Source: Streptoverticillium olivoreticuli subsp. olivoreticuli
Lineage (GTDB): Bacteria; Actinomycetota; Actinomycetes; Streptomycetales; Streptomycetaceae
DNA: 64,000 nt
Assembly (NCBI RefSeq): GCF_003391135.1
Contig: NZ_CP031455.1
Location: 3,317,001 to 3,381,000, forward strand
Direction: 5' to 3'
The position numbers were made by a program, and so were the translations under genes. The notes under the pieces are model-generated. The model did not search any database and was not told where the DNA came from. It saw only the letters and a list, made by a program, of their open reading frames with translations. Below are positions 56,958 to 64,000 of the stretch, piece after piece (the first letter of the stretch is position 1; each line of letters starts with the position of its first letter).

Positions 56958-57809
56958 TCAGCCGGTCGTGGTGAACTGGCCGGTGCCCACAACCTTGAGC
57001 AGGGCGAGGCGCTCGGCGGCGTCACTGCCGGCCGGCGGGGTGTACAGGACCACGCGTTGGTCGCCCTCCGGCGCGAGCAGCACCTGGCAGTCCAGGTCGA
57101 CCGGGCCGATCAGCGGGTGCAGGACGCGCATGCGCGAGGCCCGGCGTACGGCAACCTCGTGCAGTTCCCACAGAGCACCGAACTCCTCACTGGCCTCTCG
57201 CAACCGTTCGACCAGGCGTGTGGCGGCGGTGTCGCCCGCGCGTCGGCCCACGGCCGCCCGCAGGTCGGCAACATGCAGTCGGCTGTAGTAGCCGTGCTCG
57301 TCGGCCGGGTATGCGGCGCGTTGCCCGGGGTCGGTGAACCAGCGCCAGACCACGTTGCGCCCGTGCTCGGATACCTCGCACACCCCGCCCAGCAGGGTCC
57401 GGGCCATCGCGTTCTGGACCAGTACGTCGCCGAGGTCGCTGATGACCTGGACCGGTGTGGCCGGAAGCTGGTCCAGCAGGTGCAGCAGCCCCGGACTCAC
57501 ATGGTCGCCGCTGGTCCGGCCGGCGGGCGGGCGCCGGCCTGCGAGGAGGTGGAGGTGGTCGCGTTCGTCGGCGCTCAGGCGCAGGGCGCGGGCCAGAGCG
57601 GCGAGCATCTCCGGCGATGGCTGCGGGCCGCGGGCCTGTTCAAGGCGGATGTAGTAGTCGGCGGACATGCCGGCGAGCTGGGCGACCTCCTCGCGGCGCA
57701 GACCCGGGGTACGGCGCCGGGGGCCGACCGGCAGACCCACGTCCTGCGGGCGCAACCGCTCCCGGGAACGGCGAAGGAAGTCGGCGAGTTCGGCACGGTC
57801 GATCGTCAT
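56958..57809 (-). CDS. XRE-family regulator with MmyB-like ligand domain
   Basis: 283 residues from ATG 57809, with an AGGA eight bases before it; ATG 57818 is possible. The HTH is RSRERLRPQDVGLPVGPRRR, then GLRREEVAQLAGMSADYYIR and LEQARG. The C-terminal MmyB-like domain holds PATPVQVISDLGDVLVQNAM, VVWRWFTDPGQRAAYPADEH and an ELWELHEV-like stretch (GALWELHEVAVR). Such proteins bind small hydrophobic ligands and usually control a divergent neighbour. Here the alpha/beta hydrolase 162 bases away on the other strand is the natural target. Confidence 0.92.
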   Translation of the reverse strand: MTIDRAELADFLRRSRERLRPQDVGLPVGPRRRTPGLRREEVAQLAGMSADYYIRLEQARGPQPSPEMLAALARALRLSADERDHLHLLAGRRPPAGRTSGDHVSPGLLHLLDQLPATPVQVISDLGDVLVQNAMARTLLGGVCEVSEHGRNVVWRWFTDPGQRAAYPADEHGYYSRLHVADLRAAVGRRAGDTAATRLVERLREASEEFGALWELHEVAVRRASRMRVLHPLIGPVDLDCQVLLAPEGDQRVVLYTPPAGSDAAERLALLKVVGTGQFTTTG

Positions 57810-57971
57810 GGTGATCATCCTGCCGGACCACCCCGGACCGAACCAGGGACTGCCGGTCCCAGGGTCGAGAAGGCTCTCCCGGCACTGGCGCGGCGAGGGC
57901 AATGTGGGTCGGGCCGGAGCGGCAGTCGCCCCGGTCACAGCAGCCGCAGCGACATCCGCAAGGAGCACCTC

Positions 57972-58787
57972 ATGGCCACCGTCACCGTCAACGGCGCCCA
58001 GGTCCACTACGAGCAGGTCGGCTCGGGCCCCGCACTCGTCCTGGTCCACGGCACCGGATCGGCGGGTGCCGCCGTCAACTGGGGGCAGACCACCCCCCGG
58101 TTCACCCCGCACCGCACCGTGATCACCCCCGACCTCTCGGGAACCGAAGCCACTGTCGACGACGGCGCCCCGCTGACCACCGAAGGACTCGCCGCCCAGG
58201 TCATCGCCGTCATCGAGGACGCGGCAAACGGGCCGGTCGACCTGCTCGGCTTCTCCATGGGCGCCACGGTCGCCGCCGCCGTCGCGGCGCTCCGCCCCGA
58301 CCTCGTACGACGGCTGATCCTGGTGGCCGGCTGGGCACACACCGACGGCGACGAGTACTTGCGCAGCCTCTTCACCCTCTGGCAGGCCCTCGGCACGTCC
58401 GACCCCGTGTCCTTCGGCCGCGCCGTGGCCATGACCGGGTTCAGCCGCGGCTTCCTCAACACCATCGGCCGCGAACAGTTCGAAGCCCTGATCCCGAACA
58501 TGCCACCCACCGAGGGGACCCTGCGCCACATCGCCTACGACCTCCAGGCGGACATCCGTCCCCTGCTCCCGCGCATCCAGGCTCCCACCCTCGTCATCGG
58601 CTGCACCCAGGACATCACGGTCCCGGTCGAACACAGCCGCGCCCTCCACGTCGCGATCACGGGCAGCGCATACGCCGAGATCGACTCGGGTCACGTGGTG
58701 TTCTTCGAACAGGAGGACGTCTTCGTCAAGCTCGTAACCGACTTCATCGAAGGCCCTTCCACAACGCCCGCCACGACCGACGCGTGA
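57972..58787 (+). CDS. Alpha/beta hydrolase divergent from its likely regulator
   Basis: 271 residues, ATG 57972 after AAGGAGCACCTC. Fold blocks: VHYEQVGSGPALVLVHGTGS (HG oxyanion), TVITPDLSGTEATV, nucleophile elbow VDLLGFSMGATVAAAV, APTLVIGCTQDITVPVEHSR (acid) and IDSGHVVFFEQED (His). The elbow is GFSMG. Similar to arylesterase and haloperoxidase-like hydrolases. Pairing with an XRE/MmyB regulator suggests induction by a small lipophilic compound it may degrade. Confidence 0.9.
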   Translation: MATVTVNGAQVHYEQVGSGPALVLVHGTGSAGAAVNWGQTTPRFTPHRTVITPDLSGTEATVDDGAPLTTEGLAAQVIAVIEDAANGPVDLLGFSMGATVAAAVAALRPDLVRRLILVAGWAHTDGDEYLRSLFTLWQALGTSDPVSFGRAVAMTGFSRGFLNTIGREQFEALIPNMPPTEGTLRHIAYDLQADIRPLLPRIQAPTLVIGCTQDITVPVEHSRALHVAITGSAYAEIDSGHVVFFEQEDVFVKLVTDFIEGPSTTPATTDA

Positions 58788-58809
58788 TCGGGTACAGCCC
58801 GCGACGTGA

Positions 58810-58899
58810 GCCGCGCAGAAGCTGGAACGGCTCGACGCTGAAAACGCCCGCCGGGTGGAACAGTGGGAAGCGGAGTACGACCCCATGAAGGACGCATAG
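58810..58899 (+). pseudogene. Short coding remnant, C-terminal fragment
   Basis: An open stretch after a stop reads QKLERLDAENARRVEQWEAE then YDPMKDA and a TAG at 58897. The charged helical composition is far more protein-like than chance in this GC-rich gap. It has no start and about 28 codons, so it is best read as the end of a lost gene. Parent family not recognised. Confidence 0.4.
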
Positions 58900-58918
58900 C
58901 GGGCCCAGCGCGCGGTCC

Positions 58919-59071
58919 CTACGTGAACGTGTCGCCCCGGACGGCGGAGACAAATGAGGACCAGGCGCTGGGCGGGAGCATGAGCGCGGGGTTCTGCGGG
59001 GTTTTGCTGTCACGGACGGGGACGACGCCGGAGGCCGCGAATGCGGGGGCCCATTCGACGCAGGTTCCGCC
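58919..59071 (-). pseudogene. Truncated DUF397 protein
   Basis: The minus strand reads GGTCVEWAPAFAASGVVPVR, then DSKTPQNPALMLPP and AWSSFVSAVRGDTF with a stop at 58919. This is the C-terminal two-thirds of a DUF397 domain (CVEVA..VAVRDSKDP..LxF..W..F). The expected start with FKSSYSS is missing; at 59072 the sequence switches to the dispersed repeat. No XRE partner is adjacent, unlike the intact pair at 62194-63280. Confidence 0.7.
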
Positions 59072-59210
59072 GTTCAGCCCGTCCGGCGTTTGAGGACGCG
59101 CCCGCAGGGTGCCCCCGCCGCAGGCGGCGAACCAGCCAGCAGCCGGGGGCCCGGGGCACGCGCCCCAGTTCAGGAAGGGGCAGGGCTGGGGAACAAACAA
59201 CGGCACCCCG
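59072..59210. repeat. Dispersed repeat copy abutting the DUF397 fragment
   Basis: TTCAGCCCGTCCGGCGTTTG, AGGACGCGCCCGCAGG, then the GGAAGGGGCAGGGCTGGGGA module, ending just before the HtaA gene stop. It is a nearly full-length copy. Confidence 0.7.
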
Positions 59211-59224
59211 CCCCCACTCACGCG

Positions 59225-60850
59225 TCAGCCCTGCTGGTTCACCCGACGGCGCCGCGCCGCGTACACCGCACTGCCACCGACGGCGATCAGCGCGGCGGCG
59301 CCACCGAGGAGCGGGCCGGTGGGCGTGTTCGCACCGGTGGACGCGAGCGAGCCGGAGGCGGTGGTGTCGGTGGTCGTGCCGCCAGTCGTGGAGCCGGTGC
59401 CGCCCGTGGTGGACGTGGTGTTGGTTGCGGTCGTGCCGGTGCTGCTGGTGGTGTCCGTGCTCTTGTCGGGGCCGGTGCCAGACGGAGCGTCAGGAAGCTT
59501 GGCGTTCTTGTCGGTTGCGACCGCGATCGTCAGCGGGTCCAGGGCGTCGCCCTCCTTCAGGATCTGGCCATTCTTGAACTTGAACGCCTTCGCCCCGGCC
59601 TCCGTCAGCGTCGCCGGGACCGCCGACAGCGTCACCACACCGTCCTTGACCTTCGGGAAATCCCCGGAGAGCGCCAGCTTGGCGAGCGGGATGGGCTTGG
59701 CGCTCCGGTTGGACGTGGCAGTGATCGTGCCGGCCTTGCCCTCCACATCGATCTGGAGGTCCGTGAGCTTCAGGTCCACGCCGCCTCCGCGGGCGGTGAA
59801 TCGGACCTCGCCAGCGAACTTGGCGTTCAGCGAAGAGTTCGTGGCGTCATAGAAGCCCTTACCTTTGGAAAAGCGGTATCCCCCCTTGAAGGACTGCGCG
59901 CCGCCGGAAGTCACGGCCTGGCCGCTCGTGTTGTCGATGTACTTGCGGAAGGTTTCCGACAGCCCCCAGTCGAGGTTGCCGTCGAAGAGCTCTACACCCT
60001 TCTTGTCCTTCTCCCCGCCGACCTGACCCTGGCCTTGACCTTGATTCGCACCACCAGTGGCCTGACCTGCGCCATCGCCGACCTGACCTGCACCGTCACC
60101 ACTGCCCTGGCCGCTCGTCGGCGGCTTCACCGAGAAGTCGAGCGAGTCGAGTTCGTCGCCCACCTTGTAGGGCTTCTCGTCGCCCACGTACGCAAATGCC
60201 TCCACCCCGCCCGCCGCCAGCTTCACGGGTATCTTCTTGAAGGTGTAGACGCCCTCCGAGGCGGTGCGCTCGACGTGCTCCAAGGTGGCGATGATCACGT
60301 CCTTCACGGGGTTGCCAGCACCCTTCGTGACGGTGGCCCTGATCTCGCCCGCCTTCCCCTTGGTCGCGGTGACGACCTTCAGATCGGAGAGCTTGACGTC
60401 GAGCTTGAAGCCGTGTTCCGCGTCCCCGTGCCCCTTGAAGTGCACGCTGCCCTTGAAGGTCGCGGTGACCGAGTCGGCCGACTTGTCGTAAGTGCCGTTG
60501 CCCTCGGCAAAGGTGAAGACGCCATTGTCCTTGGCCTGCGGGACCCCCTCAATCTGGATCTTCCCAGCCTTGTGCTCGTCACGGAGCGACTGCTTCACCC
60601 CCCATTCAAGGTTGCCGACCTTGAGCTCCGACTTCGGCGCCTCGCTCGACGGCGGGACCTCGACCGACTTCGGGGCGGCGCCGCCCACCTTCGACGCATC
60701 GACTGAAGCCGACGCCGGAGCCGACGCCTCGCCCTGCTGCTGAGCATTCGGCGGCTCCGCCGCAAACGCAGGCGCAGTCAACACAGTCGCCCCAAGGGCA
60801 GTCGCCGTGGCCAGCGCGGCGAGCGCGGCACGGCGTGCGGTGACGGTCAT
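59225..60850 (-). CDS. Sortase-anchored heme-binding protein with two HtaA domains
   Basis: 541 residues; ATG 60850 follows CTAGGAGAACCAAAC. Signal peptide RRAALAALATATALGATVLT with cleavage near AFAAE. Two HtaA domains: ~60-235 (VGNLEWGVKQSLRDEHKAGK; GTYDKSADSVTATFKGSVHF) and ~275-440 (GNLDWGLSETFRKYIDN; AKFAGEVRFTARGGG), joined by a Gly/Gln repeat linker. A Thr/Ser/Gly-rich wall spacer is followed by SLASTGANTP, a membrane helix and ARRRRVNQQG, a class E-type LAxTG sorting signal. HtaA domains take heme from host or soil proteins for uptake. The heme oxygenase 2.3 kb away would free the iron. Confidence 0.92.
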   Translation of the reverse strand: MTVTARRAALAALATATALGATVLTAPAFAAEPPNAQQQGEASAPASASVDASKVGGAAPKSVEVPPSSEAPKSELKVGNLEWGVKQSLRDEHKAGKIQIEGVPQAKDNGVFTFAEGNGTYDKSADSVTATFKGSVHFKGHGDAEHGFKLDVKLSDLKVVTATKGKAGEIRATVTKGAGNPVKDVIIATLEHVERTASEGVYTFKKIPVKLAAGGVEAFAYVGDEKPYKVGDELDSLDFSVKPPTSGQGSGDGAGQVGDGAGQATGGANQGQGQGQVGGEKDKKGVELFDGNLDWGLSETFRKYIDNTSGQAVTSGGAQSFKGGYRFSKGKGFYDATNSSLNAKFAGEVRFTARGGGVDLKLTDLQIDVEGKAGTITATSNRSAKPIPLAKLALSGDFPKVKDGVVTLSAVPATLTEAGAKAFKFKNGQILKEGDALDPLTIAVATDKNAKLPDAPSGTGPDKSTDTTSSTGTTATNTTSTTGGTGSTTGGTTTDTTASGSLASTGANTPTGPLLGGAAALIAVGGSAVYAARRRRVNQQG

Positions 60851-60988
60851 GTTTGGTTCTCCTAGAGAAACTTGAGACAACTGGGATCAGAGTTTGACCT
60901 CCATGACATCAGGTCGCCGGGGACCGGGGAAGGCCCGGGTCGGCCGTGGCGCATGGGGGGACGTCACGGACGACACCGGGCAGGCCGG

Positions 60989-61190
60989 TCATTCGCCTGA
61001 AACGGAATCAGATGCCCCCGTTGCGGGCGCCGTACGACGCCGCCGGATCACCAGGAAAACCGCACCCGCCACCACCAACGCACCCACCCCCGCAACCACA
61101 ACCGGAAGCACCGGGAAGGAGCCAGACGAGAAGGACGGCCGACACCGGCTCGGTGGTTTTCAGCACGTGGCACATCTCGAAGCCACGCCC
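60989..61190 (-). pseudogene. Relic of an HtaA-partner protein: membrane anchor only
   Basis: The minus strand from ~61138 to a TGA at 60989 reads PSFSSGSFPVLPVVVAGVGA, LVVAGAVFLVIRRRRTAPAT, GASDSVSGE. That is a complete C-terminal membrane helix with RRRR stop-transfer, but nothing credible lies upstream in frame. HtaA loci often encode a second HtaA protein ending this way directly before the anchored one. The body of that gene appears lost. The gap 60851-61261 has no other coding signal. Confidence 0.5.
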
Positions 61191-61261
61191 GCGCACCGTG
61201 GGGCAGTGCGCGGGCGTGGCTGGTCAATATGAGATGTTCCGACGTCCCCTCACAGGGACCG

Positions 61262-61435
61262 TCATGCGTGCGCCTCCCAGATATGGACGCCCATGGCCTC
61301 GATCATCTTCATGACCGTCTGGCGATCGCCGTCCGCCAGCGCTTGCGCCCTCTTGCGCTTGATCTCCCAGCACCCCTGGCACCGAGGGGACCGGGGCTCG
61401 GACGGCGTTGCGTGTTCGGTGACCTTGTCGCTCAT
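61262..61435 (-). CDS. 57-residue CxxC small protein
   Basis: Reads MSDKVTEHATPSEPRSPRCQ, then GCWEIKRKRAQALADGDRQT and a helix ending MKMIEAMGVHIWEAHA. One CQGCW pair may bind metal or form a disulfide. ATG overlaps the preceding stop (ATGA). It is last in a three-gene operon next to an XRE/DUF397 pair; small proteins of this type recur around such pairs in Streptomyces, from memory. Confidence 0.65.
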   Translation of the reverse strand: MSDKVTEHATPSEPRSPRCQGCWEIKRKRAQALADGDRQTVMKMIEAMGVHIWEAHA

Positions 61436-61677
61436 GCCAGGCCCCGCTCTCGCCTGCTCCGATCGTTGACCTCGGTCGCTTTCCCCCGCAGTTCGTCACT
61501 GGCGGTCGCCGGACGGACGTCACAAGGGAACGCCTCCCACTCCCGCCCGCCGGCCGGGGGCCGCAACGCCAACCGCCCACCGGCGAAGGCCATCACCTCA
61601 CCGATGCGATCCCGCCGGACGTCGACGACCAACGCCCCGACGTCGGGTACCCGCGCGGCTCCCTCGGCGGCTGTCAT
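61432..61677 (-). CDS. 81-residue hypothetical protein
   Basis: ATG 61677 overlaps the stop of the gene before it. The core VPDVGALVVDVRRDRIGEVM, AFAGGRLALRPPAGGREWEA is a small beta-rich domain, followed by a charged tail KATEVNDRSRRERG. It resembles the short proteins often preceding XRE regulators in Streptomyces. Function unknown. Confidence 0.7.
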   Translation of the reverse strand: MTAAEGAARVPDVGALVVDVRRDRIGEVMAFAGGRLALRPPAGGREWEAFPCDVRPATASDELRGKATEVNDRSRRERGLA

Positions 61678-61928
61678 CGGCTCACCTCCGCGCCGCGCGA
61701 CTGCCGAGGCCGAAAGTCGATTCCGTGCGCTGTGACCCACAGGAAGTGGGTGCTGCTTTCGATGGACGGATCCGCGAGTTGCAGCGCACTCGGCGCCGGG
61801 TTCACTGATAGTGAGGCGGGCGCCTTCACCGTCCGGACGGTGCGACAGGCTTGAGGGTCGGAACCGGAGATGCCGGGCGCGGAGATCGCTCTCAGCCACC
61901 CGAACCATCGGCAGATAAGGTCGTACAT
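61674..61928 (-). CDS. 84-residue hypothetical protein, first gene of the small operon
   Basis: Starts MYDLICRWFGWLRAISAPGI, an amphipathic N-terminus, then a Ser/Pro-rich middle and THFLWVTAHGIDFRPRQSRG. Its stop overlaps the next start. Upstream, CCCCGGGGCCG..CGGCCGCCGGGG (61958-61986) forms a hairpin in the leader. Divergent from the XRE gene across 265 bases. Function unknown. Confidence 0.65.
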   Translation of the reverse strand: MYDLICRWFGWLRAISAPGISGSDPQACRTVRTVKAPASLSVNPAPSALQLADPSIESSTHFLWVTAHGIDFRPRQSRGAEVSR

Positions 61929-62193
61929 GTCAGCGCTCCTATACAGCGTTGGCCATGCCCCGGGGCCGTGTCAGCGGCCGCCGGGGTCTGTCGTTTGGGC
62001 ATGACGCCATCAAGATCACCCCTGTGTGACGCATTCGTCGCACGGAGCAACCGTTGAGGCCAGGATGCACCCACGCGCCAGGAGCACGCAACAAGTGAGA
62101 ACGCATACATTGCAAACGCGGACTCACCTTGCAGCACAGGGGGGTTGGCAGACAGAATCTCGAAGCCTCGGTGCAGATTGAAGGGTGGAGGGC

Positions 62194-63054
62194 ATGCCAG
62201 CCAGACGGCAGACGCCTACGATCCGACTCCGGCGCTTGGCCGCGGAGTTGCGTCGGATACGCACTGGAGCGGGACTGACCCGGGAACATGTCACCGAGCA
62301 CACGGGCATCAATGCGGCAACGCTCTACCGGATCGAAACGGCGCGCGCCCGGCCGCAGCGGCGAACTTTGATCGCCCTGCTCGACCTGTACGAGGTGCCC
62401 GAGCCCCGCCGCAGCGCGGTCCTGCTGCTCATTCAGGACGTGGGCAGCCAGGGCGGGCTGCGGGCGATCCACAGCGAACTCCGCGACGAATACGTCGCAT
62501 ACATCAGCTTCGAGGCCGAGGCGCGGGAGGTGCGCAACTACGAATCTCTGTTCATCCCTGGACTACTCCAGACCGAGGGCTACGCCCGCGCCGTGATCAG
62601 CAGTGCGTTCCCTGCAGCCGCCGCCAGGGAAGTCGAGCATCGAGTCCAAGCCCGGGGTGAGCGAAAGGCCGTTCTCTCAAAGAACGAACCGTTGCAGATG
62701 TGGGCAGTTATGGACGAGGCAGCCTTACGGCGCATGGTCGGCGGCCCAAGAGTTATGCGCGAACAGCTGCAGCACCTCACAGCGATGGCCGAGGAGCCGC
62801 ATATTGCGCTTCAGATCATCCCGTTCAGTGCCGGAGCACATGCAGGGATGCCCGGCTCGTTCGTACTGATGAGCTTCCCTGACGTAGAAGACCCTGAGAT
62901 TATCTACGTCGACAGCATGGCCGGTGACCTCTTCCTCGAATCCGAAGCAGAGGTGCGTCGGTACGAGGCGATCTTCGACAGGCTCTGCGCCTTGGCTTTG
63001 AGCCCTGACGCCACGTCGCGATTGATCGCCGCACTAGCCAAGGAGGAGCAGTGA
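62194..63054 (+). CDS. XRE-family regulator with DUF5753 domain
   Basis: 286 residues, ATG 62194 just after GGTGGAGG; GTG 62185 is an in-frame alternative. HTH: RRLAAELRRIRTGAGLTREH, VTEHTGINAATLYRIETARA. The DUF5753 domain follows with AREVRNYESLFIPGLLQTEG, YARAVI, LQHLTAMAEEPHIALQIIPF and YVDSMAGDLFLES. This is the BldB/WhiJ-associated class that works with DUF397 partners in Streptomyces development and behaves like toxin-antitoxin-like regulatory pairs. The DUF397 gene begins 16 bases after its stop. Confidence 0.94.
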   Translation: MPARRQTPTIRLRRLAAELRRIRTGAGLTREHVTEHTGINAATLYRIETARARPQRRTLIALLDLYEVPEPRRSAVLLLIQDVGSQGGLRAIHSELRDEYVAYISFEAEAREVRNYESLFIPGLLQTEGYARAVISSAFPAAAAREVEHRVQARGERKAVLSKNEPLQMWAVMDEAALRRMVGGPRVMREQLQHLTAMAEEPHIALQIIPFSAGAHAGMPGSFVLMSFPDVEDPEIIYVDSMAGDLFLESEAEVRRYEAIFDRLCALALSPDATSRLIAALAKEEQ

Positions 63055-63070
63055 TAGGGGAGATACCGTC

Positions 63071-63280
63071 ATGAACACGGTGGACCTCTTCGAAGCCAAA
63101 TGGAGAAAGAGTTCCTACAGCAGCGGCGAAGGCCAATGCGTCGAGATCGCGTTTCTACGTGAGGTGGTGGCGACGCGTGACAGCAAGACCCCCCATGGTT
63201 CAGTGCTCGCCTTCAGCGCCGGCACGTGGTCGGTGTTCACGGCCGGGATCAAGGCGGGAGCCTTCCGGGGCACACTTTGA
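63071..63280 (+). CDS. DUF397 protein, partner of the XRE regulator
   Basis: 69 residues, ATG 63071 after TAGGGGAGATACC. Complete domain: FEAKWRKSSYSSGEGQCVEI, VVATRDSKTPHGSVLAFSAG, TWSVFTAGIKAGAF. Close to the family length. Expected to modulate or antagonise the adjacent XRE protein, as in WhiJ/BldB-type loci. The TRDSKTP block matches the truncated copy at 58919-59071. Confidence 0.93.
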   Translation: MNTVDLFEAKWRKSSYSSGEGQCVEIAFLREVVATRDSKTPHGSVLAFSAGTWSVFTAGIKAGAFRGTL

Positions 63281-63429
63281 TCGCACCGCGTCGGCCAACG
63301 TTCGCGGGTGGCGCAGGCTCAACCGCCCGCACCCAGCTGGCGGGCGCGCAGCAGCGGCCGCAATGCCGCACCGCAAAGCGGCGTCGGGCTCGCATGGTCG
63401 GGAATCGGTGATGACCAAGCCGAACTGAA

Positions 63430-63462
63430 GAGGTCCCACCCGACCGAATCTGGTGGGACCTC
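63430..63462. terminator. 11-bp hairpin after the XRE/DUF397 pair
   Basis: GAGGTCCCACC (63430-63440) and GGTGGGACCTC (63452-63462), perfect. Probably bidirectional. The surrounding 63281-63644 shows lower G+C and no convincing gene; minus-strand ILTFEVEEVPPDSVGW near 63450 may be residual coding. Confidence 0.7.
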
Positions 63463-63644
63463 CTCGACTTCGAAAGTCAAAATCAGCAATCCGTCGCCGT
63501 CCTCAGCACTCGGACGATCTCCAGATCCACGTCGAGTGCACCGAGTCGAGCCGGGATCACGCTGGTCGTCGATCACGGCGACACGGAACATCTTGCCAAC
63601 GATGACGCCGAACCCCTTCACCACCCGCCCTATTCAGCTCCCGG

Positions 63645-63947
63645 TCAATCCGAATCGAAACCTTTGGGATCGGCCCCAGAAGGCTTCACACCCAAACACG
63701 CCACAATCCTTTCAAGGTCAGCGGTCAAGAAAAGCTGAAAATAATACCCCCCTCCGGGGCGATCGTCCACATACCCGATAGCTAGCTCTGGTTCCGTGCA
63801 ATCCGTCAGGTCGGCAACCGCATCACCGAATCCGATCGACGGCTGCCCGATTCTATCGGCGGCTCTCATTCGGCGAGAGTAGATGGAGGCCAAACGCGTG
63901 GTCGGTGTACCTCCATCCCATACCTCGAATTCTGCACCGCCAGCCAA
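63645..63947 (-). CDS. Hypothetical protein, possibly 5'-truncated
   Basis: 100 codons with protein-like composition: EFEVWDGGTPTTRLASIYSR, RIGQPSIGFGDAVADLTDCT, ELAIGYVDDRPGGGYYFQLF and LTADLERIVACLGVKPSG. It resembles small immunity-like or ADP-ribosyl-type accessory folds, without a named match. The only in-frame start is TTG 63947 with no ribosome site, just after a TAG, so the 5' end may be missing. G+C is lower than the chromosome core, consistent with transferred DNA. The last 50 bases of the window hold nothing recognisable. Confidence 0.45.
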   Translation of the reverse strand: MAGGAEFEVWDGGTPTTRLASIYSRRMRAADRIGQPSIGFGDAVADLTDCTEPELAIGYVDDRPGGGYYFQLFLTADLERIVACLGVKPSGADPKGFDSD

Positions 63948-64000
63948 AGCGGATCTACAGAGAAGGGAGGTCCTGCCATCGCCTGCGAGGAGGCCGATGA

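Overview
The window is high-GC DNA (roughly 72-73% by eye) with GTG/TTG starts, strong G/C bias at third codon positions and a gene set typical of the Streptomyces chromosome core: malEFG-aglA-malR, glnE/glnA2, nadE, panB, map, an AfsR-type regulator, an F420-dependent reductase, and XRE/DUF397 pairs. Gene order resembles, from memory, the conserved glnE-panB region of Streptomyces chromosomes. No rRNA, tRNA or CRISPR array was seen.

Layout. 0-0.7 kb: decayed minus-strand serine recombinase of the IS607 type. 0.9-11.4 kb: a small conserved protein, a possible leader peptide ahead of a winged-helix protein, a NarL-type two-component system, a Tat-exported GH89 glucosaminidase, a tyrosine phosphatase, a large one-TM protein and a TetR regulator. 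11.4-22.0 kb: the alpha-glucan module. Secreted pullulanase and alpha-amylase diverge from malE-malF-malG-aglA-malR, and repeat motifs that look like MalR sites lie in the shared intergenic region. 22.0-27.5 kb: PAP2 phosphatase, glnE and a glnA2-type synthetase that lacks the adenylylation Tyr. 27.7-33.1 kb: NHL-repeat protein, alpha/beta hydrolase, APC permease. 33.1-35.3 kb: a copper module (CsoR-like box, DUF6153-like membrane protein, multicopper oxidase). 35.3-46.5 kb: DUF4234 protein, nadE, a three-gene small-protein operon, an MFS pump, a membrane-anchored EEP-fold enzyme, a TetR/MFS efflux operon, panB and a DrrAB-type ABC exporter. 46.5-56.9 kb: giant AfsR-like regulator, M50 protease, F420 reductase, MFS exporter, map, and a heme oxygenase behind a perfect iron box.

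57-64 kb looks more fluid. It has an XRE regulator with a divergent hydrolase, coding remnants, a DUF397 fragment cut at a dispersed repeat, a sortase-anchored HtaA heme-binding protein whose upstream partner survives only as a membrane anchor, a three-gene overlapping small-protein operon, and an intact XRE/DUF397 pair. The last kilobase is less G+C rich and poorly coding.

A family of intergenic repeats (core TTCAGCCCGTCCGGCGTTTG, often followed by a GGGGTCCGGGGCGGAGC-type module) recurs in at least eight gaps in both orientations. In several places it forms terminator-like hairpins, and in one it marks the breakpoint of a truncated gene. Coordinates and motifs come from reading the sequence. 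Family names come from recognition of motifs, not from database searches.
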